Source: Isoetes taiwanensis
Taxonomy: Eukaryota; Streptophyta; Lycopodiopsida; Isoetales; Isoetaceae
Assembly: GCA_021234155.1 (NCBI GenBank)
Contig: JAJEKV010000016.1
Span: 18,598,698-18,662,697, forward strand
Reading direction: 5' to 3'
Length of the DNA: 64,000 nucleotides
Program-made: the position numbers and the translations under genes
Notes under the pieces: model-generated
Seen by the model: the letters and a program-made list of their open reading frames with translations, nothing else
Told to the model about the DNA's origin: nothing
Database searches by the model: none
Part shown: positions 45,168 to 57,735 of the stretch, piece by piece
How positions within the stretch are numbered: position 1 is the first letter of the stretch
Layout: every line of letters starts with the position of its first letter

Positions 45168-48100
45168 AATTATCGTAGCCGTGATTTGGTTGCTTCGAAA
45201 TCATAGCATCGCCAAACACTAACTTCGTGAAAGCACCTGTAGTTAGGAGGAGGCTAAGTCAATGTGTCGTTAGTTCTCTTTGTTGTTTGGCTTGGTGTTA
45301 GGTTAAAGTTAAGAAATTGTAGCTTTGAAGTGGAGGGGCCAAGATTGGAGGCCTAACAGGTGTGTCGATGGGTAGCTCAAATGACGAAGGAGATGGTTTC
45401 CTTGGATCTAGCGTGCGAGAATTACCCTAGAAACCTTGATCAACTCCCAGCGAAAAATGGTCAAGGGCAGGCCCAAAAGCGAATTCGGCGCCACTTGCCT
45501 TTGTGTTAAACTGCGATCAAGTTCAAGCGCCCAAATGTCTTTGTCGGCCAATTCGGCCGTCGGACTTCCTTCGAGTCAACGCTGGGGCCCGCCAGTCAAT
45601 CGGAAGCGCCGCTTGCATTTCGACGACACCGGTCGGCGGTAAGCCAGATAATGCCATCGGCCGGCCGTATGTGGCGCGTATTTCCGCCGTATAATTTTTT
45701 TGTTTTAAATAAAAAATTTTGAAGTTAATAAGGAAAAAAATTTTGAAATTTTAAAAGTTAATTGGCCATTTAGCAAACCATTTCCGTCATTTGCTTTTGC
45801 TTCCGTGCCTCCAACCGCTGGAGCGCCCTCCGCCATCGCCACCGAGACCGGACCTTGATCCTGCGCCCTTGTGCCTTGTGCATCTTAGCCCCCCTTTGCC
45901 ATCCCCGCCACCGCAGACTACCCGCTATGGCCATTACCAAGAGCGCTCGGATCCGTCCACCATGAGCATCGTGGAGATCTACGCCATGATTGCTAAGCAC
46001 ATGGCTATTGACCCACGGCCCTCATCGACATCTTGTTGGATGAGCTGGTCAATAGGTTTGAGAACAACGATAGGATTCCATATCCCGCCTATCACTTCTC
46101 GAGCCATTCCTCATCCCACTGAACCTCACGCCAGCCCCCCATATACCCTTGTTGAGCAACCTTATGGTAATGATGCTCATCAAATTTTATCCTCCCAACA
46201 GAAGGCCATACCTGAGGAGGAAGATGTCGACCGAGGCCGACCCGTGTTAGGGTTTTGCGGGGAGGACGGCCACCGGGAGATTGAGCGGGCTGACAAAGCT
46301 TGGGTAGGGGTACTGGAGCTCGGGACGGGGGCGGCTGCCGTCATTGATGGCAGAGCCATTGAGGTTCCCCATACCACCGGCATGAGGGTTCCAACAGCTT
46401 TTGTATGGGGAGAAATCCCCGACATCAAAGATAGACTATCGACAACTATTCGGATAGATATGGGTCTCATACCACAACGGTACCATCGCCGGAACTTAAT
46501 CGCCGTGCAGCGGCCCGCCTTTTTGCTCGATCCAAGAAGACCTAAGGAGAGCTCGAAGATGGTAGTTGGAGCAAGATGAGCGGACCGACAAGATCGGGCG
46601 GGACCAACAGGGGGAAGGTGCATCGGGGGTGGCTCGAACCCAAAACCGGCGATCCGACCGTTAAGCTCGGAGGAAGGGAGTCACCCATAAGGCCGGCAAT
46701 AATACAAGGATAAGTTAAGGACCTGGGCTTGCTTTTTGGAAGAAGACCAGTTCACCTGAGGCGGCAATGAGTGGACAACTCGCCGGGTCTTTGGGGCTAA
46801 GACGGGTGCCAACATCGTCGGGGGCTCGGGGTACGCTGAAGCCTCATCGGTTCCGGCGTCTCGCAGATGGCATTGCGGGAGATCCGCGAATTTCCAAGAT
46901 CCACGACCTTCCGGACGTAAGCTACCTTTTTCGAGGGTTGCGACGGGAGATCGCAGACGGCAATTTAAGATCGATCTCCGTTTCGGACCTTTGCAATTTT
47001 AGCTCCAAGAGGTCGCCGGCCTTCTTGGTAGCACTTTTTGGTGATGCCAACCTTTGCGCTTATCCGCTAAAGAGGGTCACTATAATGCCTAAGGATTTAG
47101 CCCTGGGACCGTAGGGATACTGGGGGAGCAACTTAGCCTACTTCATGGGGATCCGCATCTGCATATATTTTTTTTGTGATAATTAATAAAGAGGCTTTTA
47201 TTTTGAATTAAAAGTTTAATGTTTTTTTTATGTTAAATTTTAAAATAAAATGCCGACGTCACTTTTAATAAAAAGGGTTTAAAAGGGGACTGTAAAGGTT
47301 ATTTTAAACTTCTTTTCCTCTCTCCTCCCTTCTAGCGCCATGGTCACGCCGTTTAATCTTGTCAGCTTCCTAGTACCTTGATGGAGAGAAATGGGATCCA
47401 CAGTTCCCTTTCACCACTGCAGCCTTTGCTATGCCAACGATAGATCTCCTTGTTAATATGTACGTATCCTGACTCACGGATTCCTTGACTTTTACATGGA
47501 GGAAATGCTTCCTCTCTCAGATTCCTCCTGGGGATCCTCCCCACTTGTATTTGGAGCTGAGATAGTTCCGCGGATGCTAGGCGGGGACACACATGCTTAT
47601 GACGCCTTGAAGGGGAAACTCCGATGGGGTAAACACCTACCGCTGGTCCAAAGATCGTGGGCAAAGATATCCGAAGCTACTTTCGCTCTAGCCATCCTCA
47701 TGGACCAATACGTTGAGGATGAAATCTTGCCGGCAGAGAAGGGCAGGCTACCAGAATCCTCCGAGGAGGGGGATGACGAGCATATAGGAATGGGCGACTT
47801 TGCCCGTTGGAAAGAGCTAGCAGAGGAGCTACCACCGTAGCGCGACCAATCTATAGGCTTGTCAGGGTTAGACGGCCTTCCAGTTATTTATCACCAGGGG
47901 CAGGAATACCTTCTCTTGGATGATATTATCTGGACGTATCACGTGGTGGCCGGATTTCGACGCAAGCGCAAAGACCATGTACTTTACGAAGCCATGAGTA
48001 TTGTATGATGATTTCATCGACTTCACTTCTACCGAAGCTTCCTCCGGTGCACCAGCTACTTGATTCCGTCAGAGACCCTAGAGCCGGCGGAGACTCTATT

Positions 48101-50129
48101 ACGTCTTCGCGACTTCGTGATGCAGGAACCAGCTTCGCAACCTGCACCAGATGCCTTCACGGCTATGGGACCTCACGTCCCAAACATTAATATGGTTGAA
48201 GTTCCCTCCGACTCAGATGATGAGGGTGAAGATTTATACCATAACCCCCTCAAGACATTAAGAAGGAGGAGCTCAAGGAGCTCAAGGAGGAAGAAGTCCC
48301 CATGGACTTGGATAAAGAAGTGGCAAAGATCCGAGACTTCGCAAGGGAAAGTCTTTGGGTAACCACCTTACCCGCTTCTTGTCGGCCTTCAAATACCTGA
48401 CAAGTCCTCTTCATAGCCCGAGATCTAGGGCCAGAGGTCAAGCTTCATGGTGGGCCCTCCGCGGCACTCTCTACACTGGCCGCCACAAGAAGCTTCCCCA
48501 TCGTGACGCTTACGTATGTACTCGCATCGACGATCTTTGCCCTCACGGCCTTGGGTCGTGACATTGGCGCCTTGGATGGGCATGAAGCTCCTCACGGCAG
48601 CCCCATTGGCCGTTGCCTATCCACCGAGGTTGCATCACATTCTGGCCGCCACAAGAGACCCTCAGGGTTACTCGTCAAGGACAATCGACCGCCTCCACCA
48701 CCTCCTAGGGCTAAGGATCAAGAGGCAGGGCCTAGTTCCTAGTATAATTTTGCTATGAAAAATGTATATATATATATATATATGTTTTGCTAGTTTTTCT
48801 TATATATTTATATATGTGTGTTCTGGGATTTTCGATTGGCAATTGAATGGACCATATTGACAAATGGTGTACCTTATTTACTTATTAAATACAAAGTTCT
48901 CTTGAGGAGTATTATTGAATTGTGTGTTTTTTTTATGACATCCTCTTCAAAAGTATTAAAACTTTAGAATATAATGGAATTACAAAATGTTCTCTATTTA
49001 TTCCAACTATGTTGCAGAGGAAACCATTTGGGAATATGAGGAGAGAATCACCGATATGGTTAGGAGGGACGATCCCGGGCCCGCACCCAGACTATGGCCG
49101 AGATATGGTGAATATCCGAGTGGGAGGAAGGCTATGAAACCAACCACCGCCACCGGGGGGAACTCTACGACCACGACAAAGGGCTGGAGATAGTTAACAT
49201 CCTCGGGGATCGAAGCTTTGAGGATCTGAAGATGACCCCGCGGTCGCACGGGACTATTTGGAATATGACCAGCACGCGAAGCCGAGGGGCTTAAACGACC
49301 ATCTTTGGCAACTCTTTTATGCGATCTGAAGGCTCTTTAACCTTCGATTATCAGCCAACATGGGAGTACCAAGCAATCATTGTCCAAGCTCCGGGCACGC
49401 TTATAAACTCGTCCGAAGCCAGCGGGAGAGTACCTCTGCTTACGATCCTCAGACTCTCGCCAACCCCTAGGCTTGGTCTCTTCCGTTATGTTTTCGTTGT
49501 TGTGGTTACTGCGCAAGTAAAACTTTAAAAATTTCCATTGTATCATACCCACTTTTGTCTCAATCCATGTATCAATCAACCCGCTTGTTGTACTCAACTT
49601 GAATGAAATACAAATATTGTTTTCTATTTGTATATACTTTTGTCTCGATTAACTTAAAAGGGATTGTACATTAATGTAAATCGCTTATATATTCATGAAT
49701 GCTTCCTATAGATCTGCGGTAATGCGAACGCCGCTTTGGCAACACCCTCCAACGCCAAGAGGCTCACCCCCAACAGAATTGATGTTAATGAAAAGGCAAC
49801 TCGGGCGAAGTTACAGGCTTATGTGTTGCATACCAATCCACCGCCACATACTCGGGGAGGACGGACCGGAATTACCTCCACGACCATTGAGTCCACCCGC
49901 ACAACAGCCCATCTCCTCCTAGAGCTAGCCCTCAGACTGCATACAAAGGAGGACTCATGCTAAGCGCCATCGGTTCCTCTAAGGATAGCACCGCTTCCTC
50001 ACATTCAACCACTTCGGTTCTTCCCGGATCCTCGCTATCGGTTTAATGACCATTCAAGGCGTAAGGATAAGGAGTACCAAAAACCGCTTGATACAGCCAT
50101 CACTAGTATATGGAAGAACCTAAGTTGGC
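45168..50129 (+). other. Long unassigned leader between the 5' LTR and gag
   Basis: About 5 kb precede recognisable gag, far more than in typical gypsy elements. Frames of modest length occur at 45791-46579 (Pro-rich start, ending KMVVGAR), 46767-47114, 47496-47840 and 48060-48362. None matches a domain I know. A (TA)n run lies near 48762-48783. The stretch may be a lineage-specific extra region, captured host sequence, or a nested insertion whose ends I did not find. Confidence 0.5.
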
Positions 50130-50480
50130 TCTGGGTTTGATGGGAAATCCAGAGGAGGCTTGAATGCGGAATCTTGGTTGGACGAAATGAAGGAATTTGA
50201 AGTCCTATGGAATGACGTAAAAAGATATGGGGAAGGTCGCCACCACGAACCCACCGAGCTGCCCGTGTTTGGTGGAAGGGTTACGCCAGCTAAGCACCGG
50301 ACGAGCGATGCAAGTTCAAGAAGTTCGCTAAGGCTTTTTAAATCGACACGCGTGCCTCGTCGCGACAAATGCCAATGCATCCGCACCTTCTACGTTTGGA
50401 ACAGAAGGGCATGTCGCAGGCCTACACCGACGTAATTCATGCGCTTGAGGTTGTATGTACCGTGAATGAATGAGAAAAGG
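50130..50480 (+). pseudogene. gag (capsid) remnant of the gypsy element
   Basis: Pieces of the retrotransposon gag domain can be read in shifting frames: LALGLMGNPEEA followed by AESWLDEMKEFEVL, then KFKKFAKAF and RLEQKGMSQAYTDVIHALEV. Their order agrees with the gag domain of plant gypsy elements, which forms the particle shell. Several one-base shifts separate the pieces. The zinc knuckle expected downstream (near 50740) is only hinted at by a single YQCQK. Confidence 0.7.
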
Positions 50481-51049
50481 GCGAGGGCTACATTGAAGGG
50501 TTGGCCCCATCCATTAAACGTATGGTCAAGGCCATAGACCCAAAAATCGAAGCGAGAGGGCGAAGCTAAGGCATTAAGCCTTGAGGAAGACACGCCAAAG
50601 AACCCGCAAGATCCGCGACCTGCTCCTTACCAAGAAAAGCGGCCGTCCACACCTTACAAACCCCGTTAGCTAAGTCCGGGCCCTCTCAAAGACAATTCTT
50701 ATGGCCGGGGAGAAGAAAGTCGCCTTTAGCACGCCAGATAAGGTATCAATGTCAGAAGGAAGTTCGGGGCCTCTTGACCCATTCCTAAAGAGGCCGGAGA
50801 ACAGTTCCATGGATAAGGCATGCTACGGTGCATGAGGCCTGACACTTCATGCGACTTGTCCATACGCCACAGCAGACGCTCCACCGCCATGGCCAACTTG
50901 GATTGGGAAGATTTGAGTCCAATCTTGTCAAGGAGGACTAGGCTCCGGAGTACATTCATGGTGCGTCTCATATTCTTGCCGCTTATAGAAACAGTAACGC
51001 TGAAAGTCAGCCTTCATTATTTCTACAATAGGCCAAGTAGACAAAGAAG

Positions 51050-52880
51050 TCCTTCATAATTTTGATGGACACGGGTAGTAATGCATAATTTTGCTTCTCC
51101 TAGAATGGCCTGTCATCGCTACTGGAAACGTTGAGATCCCGACCTAAGCCGGTCACATTAGCTAGCCGGTAAGATCGGACACACTCATGGTCACCGTATT
51201 AACCTTAAAAATGCACGATTTGCCCCGTGCACCAGTTTGCCTTGGTGCGAATTAATGGACATTGGCAAATATGATCTTATTGTGGGAATGGAGTTTTAGC
51301 GTCTCCGCCGGGGCCCACATAGATCGTGGGTGGAGAAATCGGGGAGGTCACCTTCAACGCGCTAATGGAGCACGGGTGACGATAAAAGGTGATTCATTAC
51401 ACTCAGCCCATGCAAATAATGTCAATAAAGCGGCTAGGGAAAAGCTATACGCAGAATGAACTCCTTTGCTTCATTAAACTTGCTTCCATTGAGTCGGGAC
51501 TCAAACAAGCAAGAAGTAATGTCGGCGCCTTACCATCGGACATTGCTACCCTTCTTCAAGAATTTAGCGATCTTTTTTCGGATGAGATCCACAAGCTTCC
51601 TCCTTTCAGAGGGGTGGAATGTGAGATAACTCTTGAACTGTGTACTAAGCCTACCAAAGAAAAGCCCGTCTGCATCAATGAGTCCTCCTGAGTTAGCAGA
51701 GCTTAAGAAACAACAAGAGTTACTGAATCTGGGGTTTATTCGCCCCGAGTTTCACCATTTGGCCCCTATTCTTTTGTCAAGAAGAAAGATGGCTCCTTAA
51801 GGATGTGTATTGATTATAGGCAACTCAATAAGCATACCATCAAGAATCGCTATGTCTTTTGCCTAGGGCGATGATCTTATGGACCCCGCCATAAGGAGCA
51901 AAATATTTCTCAAAGATTGATTTGCGCTCCCCGTACCATCAGATAAGGATTAAGGAAGAGGACATCCATAAGTCCGCTTTTCTGTGCGGATATGGGCATT
52001 ATGAGTTCACCGTCATGCCTTTTGGATTGACCAACACCCCCTGCGCGCTTATCGCGGTTGATGAATGACATCTTCCGCCAATACTTGGATAACTTTGTTG
52101 TCATTTTCTTTGATGACATTCTCATCTATAGTAAAACCTTGCAACAACATGAACAACATCTTCGATTAGCTTTGCAAAAGCTAAAGCCCATCGCCTCTTT
52201 GCCAAGTTCTCTAAATGCAAGTTAAGCCACTCCCGGTGGGTAGACTATTTGGGGCATATTATCTCAAGGAAGGAATTGCTACAGACCCCACTAAGATAGA
52301 AGCAAGTAAAGGATTGGCCCATTCCAGCTAATGTTTCCGTGAGGTCCGAAGTTTCTTGGGACTCGCAGATATTATCGCAAATTTGTTAAGGATTTTGCCA
52401 CAATTGCCGCACCTCTTACTAATCTCACAAGGCATGAGAAAGTAAAGGATTGGATGGAACATTGGAAAACAAAAGTCCAAGTCGGCTTTCAGAAGCTCAA
52501 GGATGCCTTAACATCTGCACCAGTCCTTACCTTGCCTGATCCTGAAAAGGATAAATCAGTAGCCACCGACGCTAGTAAGATAGCTACTGGTGGAGTTCTA
52601 ATGCGTGAGGGGAGAGTTGTTGCTTACGATTCAAAGAAGATGAACGATGCAGAGCAGCGATATCCTACCCATGACCAGGAGTTGCTGGCAGTTGTTCGTG
52701 CTCTCCGTATTTGGAGACACTACCTTCTTGGTAGAAGATTTCAGCTGGATACGGATCATCAGAGTCTCCGCTATTTATCCACCCACCCAAATCAACCTAC
52801 GTCGGTATGAGATGGATGGAATTCCTCGAGGAATATGACTTGAGATTGTATATAAACCGAGGGAAGCACAATGTGGTTAT
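51050..52880 (+). pseudogene. pol: protease, reverse transcriptase, RNase H (broken)
   Basis: The aspartic protease active site is visible as LMDTGSNA (Asp-Thr-Gly at 51068-51076). RT motifs follow: [18 protein letters not shown] (51780-51833), [17 protein letters not shown] (near 51990) and the catalytic FFDDILIYS (near 52109-52132). RNase H of the gypsy type spans 52454-52810 with ATDASKIATGGVL and TDHQSLRYL. This enzyme set processes the polyprotein and copies the element RNA to DNA. Several frameshifts and stops (for example near 51690 and 52270) interrupt the frame, so no full pol can be made. Confidence 0.88.
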
Positions 52881-53159
52881 GGATGCTTTGTCACGCCATC
52901 CCTTCATAACCCGCACCCATTGTAATGCCATTTCCACACTCACCAAATAGTTTGGGAAGCAAATAGAATGCACCTTGGCCCATGGATCCCTAATTCGTAA
53001 ATATTTGAGAAAGTTTGGGTAAGGAAGCCGACCGATAGAGAACGTGAAGCATTCCGTTCATATAAGAAGGAGGGCAATTTATTATATTACAAAGATAAGT
53101 TGTGTGTTCCAAAATGACTTGAGGGGGCGAAAGCCGATTCTCCATGATACACACAAATG

Positions 53160-54594
53160 TTCTATAGCAGGACATGCGGGGTTTTATGAAAACTTACTTT
53201 AAGATCCGCTCCAGCTATTTTTGGCCTTCCATGAAGAAGGATATTGCTAGGTACATCAAAAAGGTGTCGGGTTTGTCCCGAAACCAAGGCCGCGTCAATT
53301 AAGAGTTCCCGGGAGTTGCAACCTTTGGATGTGCCCAACGCCAAGTGGGAAGTCATAACCATGGATTTCATTGTGGGGCTTCCACGCATTCTCTCCCGTG
53401 GTCACGATGCCTTAATGGTAAGGGTCGACAAATTATCAAAGATGGCTCACTTCACGCCATGTCGCACCACGGACACCGCCTTCCGACACCGCCTTGCTCT
53501 TTGCAAAGGAAATTTTCAGGTTGCACGGATGCCGAGAGTAATTGTATCGGATAGGGATCCTAAGTTTGTCGATTGCATTCGGAAGGATTTCTTCGCCACC
53601 ATCCGACCAAGCTTGCCATGAGTACGAGCCTACCATCCCTCGCATTGATGGTCAAATGTAACGTGTCAATCGTGACATCGAAGATATGCTAAGAAGCTAT
53701 GTATGGAGTAAACAGTCACAATGGGCGGATTATATTTACTTGGTAGAATTCGCCTATAACAGTACAAAGCAGGAGTCTTCTAGAATGTCTCCCTTCATGA
53801 TAAATTATGGCTATCAATGTCTTACTCCAGACACGTGGCATAATCCTGTTTCTAAAGTGGAGGTCTCTCAACAACTCCTTTTAGAAATGCAGGCCTTGGT
53901 GGAAGAAGTTCGGGGTTACTTATTGGCCGCACGCAGTCGTCAGAAGAGTCTAGCGGATAAGCACCGAACCCCACGAATCTTCCAGGTGGGCGAATCAGTT
54001 TGGCTTAAGATCAAAGTAAAACAAGCCAAGCTTAAAATTGGTAACTGTAAGAAGTTGGCACCCAGATGGGCTGGGCCGTTCAGATTACCGAACGCGTGGG
54101 GAGAACAGGCATATCGCTTGGACTTGCCACCCCGCTTGAAGATCCACAAGGTCTTTCACGTGAGTCTTCTGAAGCAACACACCCCTGATCCAGAGGAGGT
54201 TTTGGATACCCCTACCCTCCTAGAAATGACTGAAGAGCAGCTGGAAATAGTGCCCGAAGCTCTTCTTGATCGAGCTTACAAACAGACCAGAAGGACTCAA
54301 ATGTTGCAATACTTGGTCAAGTGGAAGCACTTACCAGTTGAAGATGCTACCTGGGTGATGAAGATAGACCTTGAGAAGCACTATCCGGACTTCATGCGGG
54401 AATCTCAAGGCCGCACCATCAACGATGCTATCAACCCCGCTCCCGGCGGTAAGCTTGAAGGCTTGATTGACCGAGAATCTTGTTCTAGAGGGGTAGACGC
54501 ATCGTATATGATAATAATAACCGATGATGAGATCACCTTCGTGTTCTCTAGGACGTGGTGTATTGTTGATGTTGACATGACCGCTTGGTGCTAG
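53160..54594 (+). pseudogene. pol: integrase and chromodomain (N-terminal part broken)
   Basis: The integrase core starts with WEVITMDFIVGLP (first catalytic Asp) and AHFTPCRTTDTA at 53345-53480, then loses frame. The frame 53686-54594 is open for 302 codons. It holds the end of the core (VEFAYNSTKQESSRMSPF, residues 20-37), the C-terminal DNA-binding region (HVSLLKQHTPDP), and a chromodomain at residues 185-237 with EALLDRAYKQTRR, YLVKWKHLP and ATWV. Chromodomains of chromoviruses direct integration to marked heterochromatin. The aromatic cage appears only partly conserved. Confidence 0.88.
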
Positions 54595-55096
54595 AAAGGC
54601 ATCTAGTAAATAGACCGCGTTCATTCCGGCTTATACGGGAACTCCACCATTCCTTATGCCACAATGAATTGCAAAAAAAGCATACACATGATAGATTCCC
54701 TTCTAGATAATTTTTCTTTTATTTGTAGGGGGTGGTCCCTTCAACCACAACTTAATCATATTATTAACCTACGGGTATATGGTTGTGTGCAGGCCAATGA
54801 ACAAGTCGTCACCTGCCTTGTATAGAGGGTTGCTGATGACCCAACTTTTTCCCGTATTGGTTCTGTCTACATGTATGAATTTTGTTGTCAGAATGTTTTA
54901 AATCGGACTTCGGTCCTAAACTCTCTTGATGATAAGTTTTGATATTTTCAACTTCGATGTATTACTGCCTGAAATACTATAATTTTAAAATATTGATGTT
55001 ATATTTTAATTTTATTTTATAATTCAGTGCTTCACTTATGTCCTCAATTAGCTAACCTCAATGCTGAGGACAACATTAATTTTAAGGAGGGGAGGA
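54595..55096 (+). other. 3' untranslated part and polypurine tract of the gypsy element
   Basis: About 500 bp from the chromodomain ORF to the 3' LTR without coding sense. It ends in ttttaaggaggggaggatg, whose purine run is the expected primer for plus-strand synthesis. Confidence 0.7.
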
Positions 55097-56660
55097 TGTG
55101 ACGTTCCAGGTAGTTATACGGTCTACGTCATGTATTTGCAATGGGAATTTAATTGCAACCTAGGGAGTTACCTTAAAAAGGATTAAATTAGCTATGCTAA
55201 TTTAACACATTAATAATAATAACCTATAACCTAGGAAATTAGACTAATTACCATTTGGGAGGCGCCACCGCCCAATCGACAAGGCGGATGGGGATTGCCA
55301 AGTTTGGATGCCAACTTGACCCCTATCCCCAGGATTGACTCTCAAGATCGACCAAGGAAGGCCGTGAGCCGGGCGCCATCATACACTTGCGTAAGATCAC
55401 CATAACAACGTCCTCGTGAAGTAACAAATGAATTCTCAACTCCCGAAGATGGAGGCCCCCATGGAAACGAGTCCCCCCGGATTCGGTAGGTGGCTATGTG
55501 AATTCTAGTTAACACTTGGTTGTGTCCGCCTCTCTCTCTGTTCTCTTTGTGAATCAATCATAGAAACTAACCCTTGATTGTACAAACAAGTTCTCTTTAT
55601 ATTCAATTCTGGTTCTTACTCCGAAAGGATGGATTGTTAGTTCTTTGTTTAATCCGACTTTGAAACGGGGATTACGGGGTAGAGGCCTCCCAACCGTGTA
55701 TTGTAGTATGCTCCTAGATACGCCTGCATAGTCCCATTATATGCGGCACAGGCACAAGAACCCACCGGGTCCTAGATGCTATGGTCCGGCTTAGCACCGC
55801 ACAAGGAACACAAGGGTGACATGAGGGGTGGGGTCTTGCATGAGCATACAAGGCTCCCCGAGACTCCTACAAAGGGCTAGGGCCTGATAGCCGGTCCACG
55901 CTTGAGGGGCCGGGGTATGGGTCCGGACACTCCCTGGGTGTAGAGGTGTGATCCGTATGGAGCACCATGCACTTTGAGTAGATTTAGGGTGAGTAAGCCT
56001 GCACGGATGCGGGGTCGCCGATGCGCACGACGTATTCTCTAGCTCACCCATGGAACCACCGCGTGATTCCGGAAGGGGACGCCTCCCCCCTGCTCTCATC
56101 GGACCAAAGGCCATGAACCCTGGAGTAGGCTCGTGAGGGTGATGCCCCCGAAGCCTATGTCTCCCCCGGCTATAGCAAAGCCATAGCATGAATCGACCCA
56201 TCCGCAAAGTGTGCACGTGGAGGGGCGGATGGAGTGGACAACCCTAGCCAATGTTCTATGCCAGCTAACGCCATGCCAAGACTCCTACCTGCTGATCCCT
56301 TGAGGCCCACCGTGCCGATCCTCACGGAGTCCGGAGGGGTAGAACCTGGGTTCGGGTGTTTTCGTAGGATTAGATGCATATTCTACGCCGTTGGTATATT
56401 AGATGGATGCGCCACCCTTCGTGGTGGTTATTTATGTATATTCATGCTGTGTGCTAACCCTTGTATTCATGCTTCCGCGACGTAGGAGTCCCACTGAAGG
56501 CGTGGGCCGAATGACCCCTTCGTGTCCTTCTTTCGGGCCTCATTTCATAGACGGCCTGAAATAGACGGAGGGCCCTGCTCATGGTGAGATGATTGCCATG
56601 GGAGGGGAAAGTCCCCGTATGTATACGTCCGAGGGTCGTATATATTCTGGGAGCGTCACA
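55097..56660 (+). repeat. 3' LTR of the gypsy element
   Basis: It begins TGTGACGTTCC directly after the polypurine tract and ends GGAGCGTCACA. Full-length alignment to 43609-45167 and inverted block alignment to 31558-32929. Confidence 0.92.
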
Positions 56661-57064
56661 CCGTCTTTTTACAGTTTACATCTTAATACAAGGTACAGAT
56701 CTACCACATGTCTTTAATGAATGTTGCACATACCATCTTCATAATATATATCACCATTGGCATATAGTTCTACATCCATGTCCTTTTTTGCACAAAGAGA
56801 AGGAAATAACATCAACAATGACACAGACTTTTGAATATCTCAGGTCCACAACAAGTCATCATCCATTCTTCAATCCATTCTTCAGTTCACATTAAATCTC
56901 CATCCATTCTTCAAAGATTTCAGAATGCAAGATGACAATTTTAACAGGTATGGGGTGCAGATGATTCAAAAATATGGCTTTTGATTTGTATTCTAGAATA
57001 GGATAAGAAATATCCAAGGAATTGCACAAGTAAGCTCGTTCTAAACCTTAACACACGCAACATG
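56661..57064. other. TIR element interior right of the gypsy insertion
   Basis: No gene or repeat was recognised. It connects the 3' LTR to the right palindrome array. Confidence 0.5.
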
Positions 57065-57245
57065 TTGTTTTGGAATACGCGTTTGATTTCTTAGAAAGCA
57101 AAGACGTATTCCAGAATACACATTCGCTTTCTCAGAAAACAAAAGTGTATTCCGGAATACATTTTTACTTTCCCAGAAAATCCAAAGTGTATTCTGGAAT
57201 ACACGTTTGTTTTTTAGAAAAGCAAAAGTGTATTCCAGAATACTT
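57065..57245. repeat. GTATTCCGGAATAC palindrome array, right end
   Basis: Five copies or variants (near 57108, 57149, 57189 and 57229, with a degenerate one near 57073) lie about 40 bp apart, each separated by acttt and cagaaa-type spacers. They mirror the array at 41262-41835. Confidence 0.88.
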
Positions 57246-57731
57246 TTGTTATTACATTTTTTGTTTTATGTGTCCTAGTGTTCATTTATTTGCTTGATTA
57301 TTTTTTTGTTCTTTATTCAGCCAATAGAACGTCAAACATGTTTAATGGAATAACTAAATGTGAAAACTTAGGACAGATATCCAGTTGCAACATCTGGCAA
57401 GCGTGTTGTTCAATACGCACCAAATTTAGAGGGTGCCAAATTGATGTACTGAAAAAATTTAAAGAAGTAATTATTATTTTTTCTTCTCTATTTTGATGTT
57501 CTTGATATCTCACTTTCAGAGATTATGTATTCATGTATACATTTTGCCATTTTCAAGAGTGTTTCTTTGCACAAAACAAAAGGAGCCAAAATGAGGGGGG
57601 AAAAAAAATTGAACCTTTTGAAATTCTCAAGTTTATCCAAAAAAGGCCAATTTTAAGAGCATGCTGTTTTTTTAAAGGGAATCTTTGAAACGGGAGTGCT
57701 GCAACACTCCCGTTTAATTTGCAACCTTGTT
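57246..57731. other. Right terminal part of the TIR element
   Basis: AT-rich, with the short inverted repeat cgggagtgctgcaacactcccg at 57691-57712, forming a possible hairpin just inside the terminus. No gene. Confidence 0.55.
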
Positions 57732-57735
57732 AATT

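Larger units (their letters stand above)
43609..56660 (+). mobile_element. Ty3/gypsy chromodomain LTR retrotransposon, 13 kb, decayed
   Basis: Two LTRs of about 1.56 kb with TGTGACG...CGTCACA ends flank a 9.9-kb interior with the order gag, protease, RT, RNase H, integrase, chromodomain. RT before integrase identifies the gypsy type, and the C-terminal chromodomain places it with the chromoviruses. A polypurine tract (aaggaggggagga) directly precedes the 3' LTR. The primer site after the 5' LTR is degraded but aligns with the intact one at 31544-31556. The flanks ccgcc/ccgtc may be a 5-bp TSD with one mismatch. It sits inside the TIR element. Confidence 0.9.
40908..57731. mobile_element. TIR-bounded insertion, 16.8 kb (3.8 kb plus a nested gypsy)
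   Basis: The left end reads AACAAGATTGCGTATTAAAC, and the reverse complement of the right end reads AACAAGGTTGCAAATTAAAC. Both continue to cgggag and tcaaagattccc. The empty site in the left arm (near 9560) is gagcaattatctgac. Flanks give AATT as a 4-bp duplication. An alternative reading is TTAA on each side, which would resemble piggyBac, but the empty site lacks TTAA. Removing the gypsy element leaves about 3.77 kb. No transposase was found. Superfamily not assigned. Confidence 0.75.
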
